From the NCBI GenBank assembly GCA_021464415.1, contig CM038471.1:17708422-17772421 (forward strand): 64,000 bases of DNA. The letters are read 5' to 3'. Both the position numbers and the translations under genes were made by a program. The notes under the pieces were generated by a model. The model worked only from the letters and a program-made list of their open reading frames with translations, was not told the DNA's origin and did no database searches. This stretch comes from Lonicera japonica. Taxonomy: Eukaryota; Streptophyta; Magnoliopsida; Dipsacales; Caprifoliaceae. Of this stretch, positions 1 through 10,480 are shown one piece after another (the stretch's first letter is position 1; each line of letters opens with the position of its first letter).

Positions 1-1291
1 TATAGTAATTATAAATTTAAATAGGCCATCCCAAATATAGTATGCATAATATTGTATAAATTTTGGCTACAGAGTGGTCAGTATCTGATGGTGGAATTCA
101 AAACCACATTAAATCAAACTGTTCTTTTGCATTAGAAAGAAATTCATATATATATTAATTACATAAAAACTGTTTTTAAGTAAAACAAAAATTTAATTAA
201 ATAAAATTTTCGCAACAAAAGATGAAAGTTACTAAAATAAATAAAATTTCTTAAAATTCCTTGAAAGTTGTCCATACTTTCCGATAACAACATATAATAA
301 AAAAAATTAAGAGTTTCGGTGCATAGAAGAAAACTGTGTTGCCGATAATAATTTTTGGTACATAAAAATTAAGGGCTTCTCGATAACAGTTTACTTATCA
401 AAAAAAAAATTGTGCATAGAAGAAAAAAAAAGAAAAATTCGCAGCAGAGAGACAGTAGTACTAATTACGCAAAAAGTAGTATATACATATATATATATAT
501 ATATATTAATTCAAACAAACAAACAAACAGTTACATATATATATACACATGTATATTAACATAAATCATATATATAAATAATGGCACAACCTGCCAAAAC
601 AATAAAATTCAAAGATGGGTACCTATATATATATATATATATGTATAAGGATGTATATGCATGTAAAGTTATTATATAGATATTCGGCCAAATCATATAA
701 CACACATATATATATAAATATAGAGATGGACTATAGATTACATATATATATATATATAAAAAGATGTATATAGAAAATTAATTTTGACCATGGTGGAAAG
801 ATTAAAAAAAATCTGTGAAGTCATACATAGTGAGAATCAAGGCCTAAATAATGCATGTATATATATATATATATTATACGGGGTAGTATGGTTGTTTGTC
901 CAACACATTAATTCCGAGTATCAGCAAATTGAATCACTCAGCTAAATCAATAAATACAACTGCAAATATGTATGTCAAAGTATAATAGATCTCAAGATTA
1001 AAAGCAAGAAAAATACATCTAGAAGGATAGCAGATCTCGAGTATAACACAACAAAAAATAAATCAAGAAAAGTTAAGGACAATAATACCCGAAATTAAGA
1101 TGAAATCCCACGCAAAAACAGATCCAAAAAAAATGCACAGCAAACTTGAATATTCACGGCAGGTCACAGCAGCAATCAACACAGCACAACCAAGTGTGCA
1201 CAGTAGATCACACAGCAGCACTTTAATCTTCGAAATGTATTCAATAAACTTTAATCTCTTGAAGGTTGGGCATCAAGAGAGGAGACCGGTG
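1..1291. repeat. AT-rich non-coding DNA with TA microsatellites
   Basis: No supported gene lies here. The stretch is dominated by A/T and holds several short (TA)n or (TATA)n runs, for example near 488-507, 624-643, 741-759 and 857-873. The last 190 bases before the CRM element are less AT-rich and probably belong to the transposon into which it inserted (see 8330-8560). The open frame at 1100-1423 runs into the LTR and has no recognisable protein signature. Confidence 0.7.
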
Positions 1292-1296
1292 GTGAT

Positions 1297-2038
1297 TGAT
1301 GTGAATCGCGACCGTATTTCTATCCAATATGACGAATCCGTGATCCTTGACGTTGAATTCGTAAGAACCTTGGAATCACGCGAAGATGATGGAGGTGGAA
1401 CCTCGACCCAATCCCTAAAATGAGAATGAACCTTGGTATAGTCGAAGACAAACAATCAATTGATGGGTTAATTGATTGATAAGTCGAAGAACAACAAGAA
1501 TTAAATTATGGCTGCTCGATGTGTTCTTAGAACACAAGAGGTGAAAAACTCTCCAATTTCGTATTAAAACAAAACTGCCTCCAAACAATAGAGTTGCCTC
1601 CTTTAAATAGGAGGAGAAGAGAAAACCCTAATGAAACCCTAAACAACCCTAAAAACGAAAATAACAAAATAAGCCCAATTCTAAGGCAACAAACATAATG
1701 GAACACTCTAAATAAGCCCAAAAACACTCTTAGCAGGCCCGTCACTCTAAATACTAATTATACATAATCCTTGGGCTGCAAATAAATAAAAACAATAATA
1801 AAAACGCCCTAATTATTCTACGTCTTCTTGGCTAAGCATTATTCTCCATTCTTGTTCTCCATCTCCATGAATACTTCTCCAAGCTCCAGCTTTATTCATC
1901 AACTCTTGGACCACGATCATGAGTGATTCCTTGATCTTCTTGGCTCTAGCTCGGGTGATTGGACCACTTGAAACCCGGATGGGATCTGCATAGTCTTCAC
2001 TCCATGATCCAGCTCTTGTGCTATCCTTAGGTTCATCA
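1297..2038 (-). repeat. 3' LTR of the CRM-like element
   Basis: This is the 742-bp long terminal repeat downstream of pol in element orientation. Its ends are TGATGTGAAT and GTTCATCA on the plus strand. It matches 7583-8324 without indels and with about 19 substitutions. The segment 1813-2038 also encodes the C-terminal 75 or so codons of pol. Confidence 0.95.
1602..1609 (-). promoter_or_regulatory. TATA-like box in the 3' LTR, with telo-box motifs upstream
   Basis: Read on the minus strand the sequence is TATTTAAA, inside a short G-rich/C-rich inverted context (CCTCC...GGAGG). Immediately upstream in element orientation (1622-1645) are two AAACCCTAA telo-box motifs. The matching site in the 5' LTR (7888-7895) reads TAGTTAAA. 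Confidence 0.55.
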
Positions 2039-2181
2039 TTCCCCTCCTCTTGAAAAGGAATTGTCCTCAATTCGTCACCTGTACTAAATGGACTTAGGTC
2101 AGCGACATTAAATGTAGCACTTACATTATACTCACCTGGTAGATCAAGTTTATATGCATTGTCATTGATCCTTTGCACAAC
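1813..2181 (-). pseudogene. Integrase C-terminal tail with CR-like motif, reading into the LTR
   Basis: This is the last part of pol, in the same frame as the integrase segment at 2182-3675 but separated from it by a TAA at 2182-2184. It opens with the INDNAYKLDLPGEY block usual for plant gypsy integrase tails, continues through NVADLSPF, and crosses the polypurine tract into the 3' LTR. There it encodes GPITRARAKKIKES and ends at 1813. The GPITRARAKK block resembles the CR motif reported to target CRM elements to centromeric chromatin; that role is family knowledge, not shown here. No chromodomain follows. Confidence 0.75.
2039..2051 (-). promoter_or_regulatory. Polypurine tract of the CRM-like element
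   Basis: On the minus strand the 13 bases before the 3' LTR are AAGAGGAGGGGAA, the expected plus-strand DNA primer site. It lies inside the pol reading frame because pol continues into the LTR. Confidence 0.85.
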
Positions 2182-3643
2182 TTAAAACGGTCCATCTCCT
2201 CTCGGTAAAAGCTTAGAACGCCGTTGAACTGGAAAGCGTTCCTTCCTCAAGTGCAACCAAACCCAATCTCCCGTTTCGAAAACCATTTTCTTCCTTCCTT
2301 TGTTGGCTTGTCGCACATATTTCTCGGTTCTTCTCTCAATGTTTTGCCTTGCCTTCTCATGAATCTGTCTAACAAACTCAGCTTTCTTCCTGCCATCTAG
2401 GTTAGCATGCTCAACAGGTAATGGTAATAAATCCAAAGGAGCCAACGGATTAAAACCATACACAATCTCAAAAGGAGAAAACTTAGATGCAGAATGAACA
2501 GATCGATTATATGCAAACTCAACATGAGGCAAACATTCTTCCCACTCTTTCAAGTTCTTCTTAATTATGGCACGCAACAAAGTGGATAAAGTTCTATTTA
2601 CTACTTCCGTTTGACCATCAGTTTGGGGGTGACATGTAGTAGAAAACAATAATTTAGTACCCAACTTTCCCCACAAAGTCTTCCAAAAGTAGCTCAAAAA
2701 CTTTGCATCCCTATCAGAAACTATGGTTCTAGGCATGCCATGCAAACGCACAATTTCTTTGAAGAACAAATTAGCAATTCGTGGTGCTTCATCAGTTTTA
2801 TGACAGGCAATGAAATGACACATTTTAGAAAATCTATCAACTACCACGAAAACAGAATCATTCCCATGTTTAGTCCTAGGCAAACCCAACACAAAATCCA
2901 TAGAAATATCAACCCAAGGGTCACTAGGAATGGGTAATGGAGTATATAAACCATGGGGGTTTAACTTAGACTTTGCCTTCTTACAAGTAACACATCTCTC
3001 ACACATTCTTTCAACATCTCTTTTCATGTGAGGCCAAAAGAAGTGTTCTTGCAATACTCCTAAAGTCTTAGCTATACCAAAGTGTCCCATTAAACTCCCA
3101 CCATGCGCTTCTTTCACAAGCAAGTCGCGCAATGAACATTTAGGCACACAAAGTTTGTTTTCACGCATTAGAAATCCATCATGCCTATAGTACTTATCAA
3201 ATGCTAATTTTTCACATGCATTTAATATATCTCGAAAATCAGCATCCTCACAATACAAATCCTTGATGTATTCAAACCCAAGAAATTTAGCATCTAAAGT
3301 AGCAATTAAAATATACCTGCGTGATAAAGCATCCGCTACAACATTCTCTTTACCTTGCTTGTACTTGATCACATATGGAAATGTCTCTATGAACTCCACC
3401 CACTTGGCATGGCGCTTGTTTAGCTTTTGCTGCCCCTTCAAGTGCTTCAATGATTCATGATCCGTGTGAATCACGAACTCCTTTGGCCAAAGATAGTGCT
3501 GCCAGGTATCCAACGCTCTCACCAACGCATAAAGCTCCTTATCGTAGGTAGGGTAATTTAAGGTCGCCCCACCTATCTTCTCACTAAAATATGCTATTGG
3601 CCTTCCTTCCTGCATAAGAACAGCACCAATTCCATTTCCTGAA
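2182..3643 (-). pseudogene. Pol fragment: RNase H and integrase
   Basis: The frame starts in RNase H just after a 1-base insertion near 3642-3644 and runs to a TAA at 2182-2184. Visible RNase H blocks include [13 protein letters not shown] and [10 protein letters not shown]. Integrase follows with its HHCC zinc region (H...MGHFG, then [10 protein letters not shown]), and the catalytic D, D and E in [17 protein letters not shown] and GQTEVVNRT. The GPF block just before the stop is the usual start of the integrase C-terminal domain. The stop is one C-to-T step from a glutamine codon. The enzymes would copy and integrate element DNA, but they cannot be made as one polyprotein from this locus. 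Confidence 0.9.
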
Positions 3644-5194
3644 AGCATCGCATTCAATTTCAAAAGTCTTTGCAAAGTTAGGCAAAGATAACAAAGGGGC
3701 GTTACTTAGCTTGCTTTTTAGTAATTCGAATGCCTTCTCTTGCTCCTCCCCCCATTTAAATCCCACATTCTTTTTGATCACTTCAGTCAATGGCGCCGCA
3801 ATAGTACTAAAGTCCTTCACAAACCGCCGATAGAAACTAGCAAGTCTATGGAAACTCCGCACTTGCCCAACACTTGTAGGACTTTGCCATTCTTGAATCG
3901 CCTTCACCTTTTCTTTATCAACCTGAATCCCTTGTGCACTCACAACAAAACCAAGAAATACAAGCTTATCCGTGCAAAAGGTGCACTTTTTCAGGTTAGC
4001 ATATAACTTCTCCTTTTGCAAGACATCCAAAACAGATTTTAATTGGATTACATGGTCATCTAGACTCTTGCTATAGATAAGAATATCATCAAAATAGACT
4101 ACAACAAATCTGCCTATAAAAGGTCTCAAAACATGGTTCATTAATCTCATGAAAGTGTTAGGTGCATTAGTCAAACCAAAAGGCATAACTAACCATTCAT
4201 ATAAACCATATTTTGTTTTAAAGGCTGTTTTCCATTCATCTCCTTCTTTCATCCTAATTTGATGATATCCACTTTTCAAATCAATTTTAGAGAATATACT
4301 AGACCCGTGCAACTCATCAAGCATATCATCTAAACGTGGAATGGGATGACGATATTTTACTGTGATATTATTTATGGCTCGGCAGTCCACGCACATTCTC
4401 CACGTTCCATCCTTCTTCGGCACTAGCAAAACTGGCACCGCACATGGGCTCATACTCTCTCTCACATACCCTTTCTCCAACAGCTCCGTAACTTGCCTTT
4501 GAAGTTCCTTCGTTTCCTCTGGATTACTCCTATAGGCTGGCCGGTTTGGAATGGAGGCTCCGGGTACAAAATCAATTTGGTGTTCTATTCCTCGGATGGG
4601 TGGTAAACCGCTTGGCGTATCCTCTGGGAAGACGTCACCAAAATCCTGCAACAAAGAGACAATAACACTAGGCAAAGAAGAATTTAGCTCGTTAGTATTC
4701 AAAAGCGCTTCTTTGTATATAAGTACAAGAAGTTTATTACAAAGCATCGCTCTTTTCACTTCACTAGCTCTCGCATAGAAATTCTTTTGCCTCCTCTCAA
4801 ACTTGCTCTCAATAGTCACTGGTCTCTTCCACTCTACTCTCTTTTTTCTCAAGTTCTTTTCTTTTTCCCTCATTCTCTTTCTTTTCCTCACCATTATCTC
4901 TTTTTTCTTTTCAGCTCTCCGTTGTTCCTCCTCACTTTGCAACTTCAACTGATCGACATAGGCTTGCTGTGGCGGTAAAGGTGTAAGAATGATTGTTCTC
5001 TTGTTCATCTCAAATGAATATTTATTGGTGAAGCCATCATGTTTAACTCTCCTATCATATTGCCATGGTCTCCCCAATAACATATGGCCGGCTTGCATGG
5101 GAACCACGTCACAAAGCACTTGATCCTCGTACTTACCAATGCTAAAGGACACCAAAACCTGATTGTTCACCCTCACTTCACCGCTATCATTCAG
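3584..5194 (-). pseudogene. Pol fragment: end of protease, reverse transcriptase, start of RNase H
   Basis: This frame carries the protease C-terminal part ([11 protein letters not shown]), the reverse transcriptase core ([42 protein letters not shown]) and the catalytic block [13 protein letters not shown]. The connection domain leads into RNase H, where the frame is lost at the 1-base insertion near 3642-3644. At its upstream end a 1-base insertion near 5195 separates it from the protease active-site frame. All blocks are typical of plant gypsy pol and intact by eye within the frame. Confidence 0.92.
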
Positions 5195-5560
5195 TCCACT
5201 GCAGTTTGTAAGGCCTTGGGTGCTTAGTCGTGTGCAATGCTAGCTTTTCCACCATCGTCGTGCTAGCCACATTAGTGCAACTACCTCCGTCTATCACCAA
5301 ACTACACACCTTGCCTAGCACTAGGCACCTAGTGTGGAAAATATTCTCGCGCTGCTCCTCATCCTCCTTTGCTTGCATGCTAAGCGCTCTTCTTGCAACT
5401 AATAACTCACCCTAGATGGCGCTCTCCTCTTCTTCGATATCTTCCAAAGGTGGCATAGCTTCAGTGCCTTCTTCTTCAGTCTCGTATTCCCCATTATCCA
5501 GAAGCATCATTACTCGCTTGTTTGGGCACTGAGTGCAATATGGCCCCTTCCTTGACACTT
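5187..5560 (-). pseudogene. Gag zinc knuckle and protease active-site region, broken
   Basis: The stretch joins Gag to Pol and holds three lesions. The knuckle reads KCQGRGHIA straight after the stop at 5561-5563. A 1-base deletion then shifts frame within the knuckle. A TAG at 5412-5414 interrupts the linker before ELLVARRALS. The protease active site LVIDGGSCTNVAS is visible near 5280-5320, with Asp-Gly-Gly in place of the more common Asp-Ser/Thr-Gly; this variant is common in plant gypsy elements. The frame ends at 5187, next to the 1-base insertion at about 5195. Confidence 0.85.
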
Positions 5561-6619
5561 CTAACAAATAATGTCCCGGTTTCTAGTCGTAGGAGTATTA
5601 GCAGTATTAGGGGCTGCCTTAGTTTGGCTTCCACCATGGGCTTCCGATTTCGATTCAACTTTCGGTTTCGGAGTGCTTGCTTTGTCATCCTTCTTCCACG
5701 GACTTTGTTTCCATGGAGTAGAGTAAGAGCTTTGGCTTGGCTTAAAACTACCCCTCCTCTTGAGCTGCCTTTCTATTTTAATTGCCGTGTTCACCATGTC
5801 TTCAATTTCAACATGTGGCTGCAATTCAACCCCGTTGGCAATTTCCCGGTTTAACCCACTCAAGAACCGCGCCATGGTAGCTTCTCTATTTTCATCAACC
5901 TTGGCCTGAATCATGGCTACTTCCATCTCCTTATAATATTCGTCAACACTACGATTTCCTTGCGTAAGCCCCTGTAATTTTTGGTACAATTCCCGATAAT
6001 AATAATCGGGTACAAACCGCTTCTTCATCAACCGCTTCATCTCATCCCAAGTCTCAACGGGCCCTTCATCACTACGCATTCGCTCTATCATCAAGCGATC
6101 CCACCAAACAAGTGCATAATCGAAAAATTCAATAGCCGCCAATTTCACCTTCTTGGACTCGGAGTAATTATGGCAAGCAAATACTAATTTGACTTTCTTG
6201 ACCCACTCAAGATAGGCCTCGGGGTCATTTTTTCCTTGGAAGGATGGAATCCTCATTTTGATCCCATTCATGTTGTCGTCCTCCCGATTAGATCCTCTAC
6301 CAAACCGTCTACCATTCCGTCGGCTAGCGATTACCGAATCCACATCGCTATCCCCATCGTCAAAGCTATCTCGGTAATAATTATCAAAATCAGCCCTCCG
6401 TTCCCTAGGCTGCGGTCTCCCACTTCTTTGAGCACTATGTGATTTGCCGGACTGCTCAATTTGAGTGCTCTCAACTCTATCTACCTTCACCCGCATTCTC
6501 CTCAATTCCTCACTCATCTCGTCCACCTGCTCTTTAAAAACACCCAACTCTTCTCTCATCATTTTTTGTAAGGTGCTCGTCATGGCTTCTTGGAATAGCC
6601 TAGGATCGAAACTCGACAT
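5561..6619 (-). pseudogene. Gag (capsid) open frame, cut in the zinc knuckle
   Basis: This 352-residue frame starts MSSFDPRLFQEAM at 6619 and ends at a TAG at 5561-5563. Residues about 10-50 form a charged, probably coiled-coil segment. A low-complexity Arg/Asp/Ser stretch follows to about residue 115. The plant retrotransposon Gag domain covers about residues 115-290, with RIPSFQGKNDPEAYLEWVKK, WWDRLMIER and RFLSGLNREI. The stop falls right after the first Cys of the CCHC knuckle, so the product would form capsid but lack the RNA-binding knuckle. The N-terminal Met is the first in a long open frame and follows a leader of about 950 bases. Confidence 0.88.
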
Positions 6620-7569
6620 ATTGCTGCAAAACAGAGGTTAGCACAATATAAAGAAATAAATTTTCCTCACTGCACTCCCTTACATGTTTCGCTCAAAATA
6701 ATATCACTCTGATTTTACCACTCGTGTTTAGTTCTCAATGTATTGATATTCCTCTCAATTTTCACCTTTTGGAACTTCAAACGAATCGAAAAGCAAGAAC
6801 CCTTTTCTTGGCTGCCCAAACAAACCAATCATAATCCAAATAGATCAATTGTATGCTAGGACAAGTACGTGTTCACCAAGAACTCAAGAAACAGGAATCC
6901 CAATGAAATATGGACAAAATACGAAGCTAAATTTCGAAAAAAAATGAGCAAAAATTTAGTCTCGTGAAAAAGTGATTTTTGGAACCCTTGGAACCTATAG
7001 AATCTGAATGCTAAAAGAAATAAAGTCAAATTTCGGAATTTTTTGTACTCTTTTTTTGTTTTGACCTAGAATCACAAGTCTAGGGTTTTATGATGTTTGC
7101 AATACCAGCCACCACAACTATCAATAGCTGCCTCAATATCAAGTTAACTAGGAATCAAGAGAATCACAACTAGAGATTTTTCGCAAACAACAAATCGAGC
7201 ACTACTTTGGTTCAGCAATTCGTACTGATATACAAAATCAAATAGATTATGAATGGACAGATTCGCTAATATGTTTCAGCAACGAAAAATTGAAGATTTC
7301 GACTTTGAATAACTCAGATGAAACAAAATAAGCAGATCCGTAATATGTAGATATATAAGCAGATTCGAAGAACAGATTATCAAAAGTAGGAACAGATTCT
7401 TAAGAACAAGAACAGATCCGTAGATTCGAAGAACAGATTATCAAAAGTAGGAATAGATTCTTAAGAACAAGAACAGATCCGTAAATATCAAGAACAGATC
7501 TGCAGTAACAGGAACAGATTCATAATAGCAAGAACACGAAAAAAAAATAAAACCTGGATAGAAAGAATC
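6620..7569 (-). other. Untranslated leader of the CRM-like element
   Basis: About 950 bases lie between the PBS and the gag start with no gene. Near the PBS, at about 7369-7500, a 60-base block containing AAGAACAGATTATCAAAAGT is repeated in tandem, followed by shorter variations on AAGAACAGATC. Such repeats fit a structured or packaging leader, but no function can be shown. Confidence 0.7.
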
Positions 7570-7581
7570 GCTCTGATACCA
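7570..7581 (-). promoter_or_regulatory. Primer binding site, initiator-Met tRNA type
   Basis: On the minus strand the sequence is TGGTATCAGAGC, the classic complement of the 3' end of plant initiator methionine tRNA. One base separates it from the 5' LTR that ends at 7583. Confidence 0.95.
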
Positions 7582-7582
7582 A

Positions 7583-8324
7583 TGATGTGAATCGCGACCG
7601 TATTTCTATCCAATATGACGAATCCGCGACCCTTGACATTGAATACGTAAGAACCTTGGAATCACGCGAAGATGATGGAGGTGGAACCTCGACCCAATCC
7701 CTAAAATGAGAATGAACATTGGTATAGTCGAAGACAAACAATCAATTGATGGGTTAATTGATTGATAAGTCGAAGAACAACAAGAATTAAATTCTGGCTG
7801 CTCGATGTGATCTTAGAACACAAGAGGTGAAAAACTCTCCAATTTCGTATTAAAACAAAGCTGCCTCCAAACAATAGAGTTGCCTCCTTTAACTAGGAGG
7901 AGAAGAGAAAACCCTAATGAAACCCTAAACAACCCTAAAAACGAAAATAACAAAATAAGCCCAATTCTAAGGCAACAAAAATAATGGAACACTCTAAATA
8001 AGCCCAAAAACACTCTTAGCAGGCCCGTCACTCTAAATACTAATTATACATAATCCTTGGGCTGTAAATAAATAAAAACAATAATAAAAATGCCTTAATT
8101 ATTCTACGTCTTCTTGGCTAAGCATTATTCTCCATTCTTGTTCTCCATCTCCATGAATACTTCTCCAAGCTCCAGCTTTATTCATCAACTCTTGGACCAC
8201 GATCATGAGTGCTTCCTTGATTTTCTTGGCTCTAGCTCGGGTGATTGGACCACTTGGAACCCGGATGGGATCTGCATAGTCTTCACTCCATGATCCAGCT
8301 CTTATGCTATCCTCAGGCTCATCA
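7583..8324 (-). repeat. 5' LTR of the CRM-like element
   Basis: This is the 742-bp promoter-bearing LTR, with ends TGATGTGAAT and GCTCATCA on the plus strand. The position corresponding to the TATA-like box of the other LTR (7888-7895) reads TAGTTAAA on the minus strand, so the copy that should drive genomic transcription has the weaker box. The target duplication GTGAT follows directly. Confidence 0.95.
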
Positions 8325-8329
8325 GTGAT

Positions 8330-8560
8330 GATGGTTGGCGGCTAGAGTTTTCTTAGAATTAGGGTTATTAGCTCTGAGCGTGCTGATAACGTGTTATAGG
8401 AATAACTCTACTCAATTCTTTATTAGATGAAACCTTTAAATAGGGTACAAATACAATAGTAAATATGGTTTACAAGGAAGTCCATTATGGCCCATAATAC
8501 ACAATTTATACAGTAAAATTCCTAATACATATTATATCTAGACGATAGCACACTATGTGT
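8330..8560 (-). repeat. Edge of a copia-type LTR that hosts the CRM-like insertion
   Basis: Read on the minus strand, an LTR-like end (TAATAAAG, then GAGTTATTCCTATAACA) is followed at 8391 by CGTTATCAGCACG, a stretch often found next to plant copia LTRs. A TATA-like TATTTAAA sits at about 8435-8442. The LTR border is 8392; the far border was not found. The internal part continues on the other side of the CRM element, at about 1100-1291. Copia assignment is an inference. Confidence 0.45.
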
Positions 8561-8639
8561 AATTTCCTTAAACAAGAAGTACATCAGCATTCTTTGTTAA
8601 GAAATAAAAAAACAACATACTAAACAAGAAGTGGTTTAG

Positions 8640-9440
8640 TCCAGTGCCGAGAACTATTTCGTCTTCTCCTCTTTAATTTTTTTTTTTGCTCAATTAAATT
8701 GAAGATTTTAAACATTTGAAGTTTTAATTTTATCAATCAATTAGTTTCATACTAAGTAAGTTGGCTTTAGAGTGACAGCCCAAATAACTCTCAATCTAGG
8801 CCTAACAAGAAAATTTTCAAAACCCTTTTAATTTTAAGCCCTAGAAACATCCATCCATAAATTATAAAATTTTAACACAATTTTAAAAAATAGTATAATA
8901 AATTATGCTACTTCCAATATTATGATAATAATTATTATTTTATTATGCATTAAGAATATTAAAAAGTAAATAATGTTAAATATAAGAAAATAATTAATGT
9001 ATTTACTTCCTCCATGATACTATATACCATACCACATATAGATAGGTTATTATATTACTATGCATTAAGAATATAAAAAAGTAATTAATGTTACTACAAT
9101 TTAGAATATAAAAAAAATAATTAATGAGTAATTAATGTATCAGTTTCCTCCGTAACATTGTATAGTATAGATAGATAGATTATTATTTTATTATGCATTA
9201 AGAATATAAAAAAGTTATTAATAAGTGATTAATGTTACTACAATTACGAATATAAGAATAAAAATTAATGAGTAATTAATGTATCTACTTCCCCCATAAT
9301 ACTACATAGTATAGATAGCGTCGAGTGTCGAGAACTATTTATTCGTCTCCTCTTTAATTTTTTTTATTTTGTTTTGTTTGACCAAATTAAATACTTTAAA
9401 GATTTGGATTTTTAATTTTATCCATCAATTAGTTCATGCC
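8640..9440. repeat. Direct repeat pair enclosing a tandem AT-rich repeat
   Basis: A block of about 115 bases at 8640-8755 (GCCGAGAACTATTT to TCAATTAGTT) recurs diverged at about 9317-9440. Between them (about 8930-9316) an AT-rich unit of roughly 130 bases, recognisable by TTATGCATTAAGAATAT and AATTAATGTAT, occurs about three times. No coding potential is seen. Confidence 0.65.
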
Positions 9441-9474
9441 ATGCAAGTTTTATTTTTATTTTATTTATTATTTA

Positions 9475-9595
9475 ATTCCTTACATGCTAGCGTAAATTTG
9501 CACTAGGGTTAGGATAAGTACAATTTGTGTAAATTTGATAAAAATAAATTCCTTACATGCTAGCCTAAATTTGTGTTAGGGTTAAAATGAATATA
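9475..9595. repeat. Two-copy tandem repeat
   Basis: The block beginning AATTCCTTACATGCTAGC, about 70 bases long, occurs twice in a row with a few differences. It has no recognisable function. Confidence 0.7.
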
Positions 9596-9599
9596 TTTA

Positions 9600-10236
9600 A
9601 TTGATTTAATTGTACATATTCATGTTATTTGATTCTGTCAATTTAATACTTCAATATTAAATACAATTCTTCATATTGGATGCCTTTTATAATTAGTAAA
9701 AATTAAGTTAAATTCTCATAATGATTCGTTGGATTCACTTTATGACTTGTTGGGAGCTGATATATGGTGTGTTTTGACGGATATAGTAAGTGTTTTGATC
9801 TTATAAGTAAGTTTGGCTGTGAAAGAATTATAATTGAATTTTTGAAATTAATTAAACTTGAATACTTTTATATTTTGCAAATAATAGAGTGGAGAGACTA
9901 AATTATTGCTGGATGAGAGTAGAGTTTACATGCATGTATACTTAGAAAGATGATATTAAATATATGACTCCGAAATTCTAGTAAATTAATTCATTGATTT
10001 TGTTATCTTGCTTAATATTATGTAATTTACTTTCATTACCTTGCCCTACTTTGTTTTACTTATTTTGTTTTATTCTACCATTATTCTTGGTTAGATTAGG
10101 AATTTAGTGAAAATTTGATAATGCAATTATAAAACGTATTATTTGAGTCTCTGCGAGATCGACATTTCTTGATCTTGCACGTTATATTATGATCTAATCC
10201 GTGCACTTGTGCGTATTAAAATTTATTACAACAAGC
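9600..10236 (+). repeat. Probable decayed Athila-type LTR end
   Basis: No gene is seen. The right end is placed by the PBS-like sequence at 10240. The last 100 bases, with ATTTATTACAACAAGC before the PBS, follow the layout of Athila LTR ends. The left border is not visible. Confidence 0.4.
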
Positions 10237-10239
10237 TTT

Positions 10240-10257
10240 TGACGTCGTTACCAGGGA
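10240..10257 (+). promoter_or_regulatory. Decayed Athila-type primer binding site
   Basis: TGACGTCGTTACCAGGGA differs at four places from the 18-base PBS typical of Athila elements, and all four are C:G to T:A changes. The context (AACAAGCTTT before, CTC after) also matches that family. Confidence 0.6.
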
Positions 10258-10427
10258 CTCTAATTTAATCTTATTAATTTAGTAATTACATTCATTATAT
10301 TAGTTTTCTCTCAATATATATATATATATATTTATATTTATAAGAAAAAAGTTTAATTTTTGGGATAAATAAAGGATCTAGCAAAGCAATATATATTGTA
10401 TATGTAGAATATTTCACTTAAGGCATT

Positions 10428-10480
10428 ATGTCCTAATTGGTAGAGTGTCATTTTGCTTTCTAAGAGGTCAAGGCAATTAT
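10428..10480 (+). repeat. tRNA-like fragment joined to a local duplication
   Basis: The bases around 10434-10473 read like the D arm and anticodon arm of a tRNA (TTGGTAGAGTG, then CTAAGAGGTCAAGG) but the T arm is missing. What follows (CAATTATAAAACATATTATT) repeats 10125-10145. A tRNA-derived SINE fragment or tRNA pseudogene is the likely source. Confidence 0.35.

Larger units (their letters stand above)
1297..8324 (-). mobile_element. Complete CRM-like Ty3/gypsy LTR retrotransposon, coding region broken
   Basis: A 7028-bp element lies between perfect 5-bp target duplications GTGAT (1292-1296 and 8325-8329). It has two 742-bp LTRs that start TG and end CA, a polypurine tract inside the left LTR and an initiator-Met-type primer binding site inside the right LTR, so it is transcribed on the minus strand. 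The order Gag, protease, reverse transcriptase, RNase H, integrase is that of Ty3/gypsy. CRM assignment is inferred: no chromodomain is seen, the integrase tail has a GPITRARAKK motif resembling the CR motif, and that tail is encoded inside the 3' LTR, as described for one CRM group. By-eye comparison finds about 19 differences between the LTRs (about 97.4% identity), so insertion is fairly recent, yet at least three stops and three frameshifts break the polyprotein. Confidence 0.93.

Noticed and set aside
1100..1423. 107-residue open frame ending in the CRM LTR
   Set aside because: No recognisable domain, and it crosses an insertion border at 1297, so it cannot be an old gene.
1625..1660. 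CCCTAAA motifs as possible telomere DNA
   Set aside because: Only a few irregular copies inside an LTR, present in both LTRs; not a telomeric array.
10428..10480. Functional tRNA gene
   Set aside because: The T arm and acceptor pairing are missing; at most a fragment.
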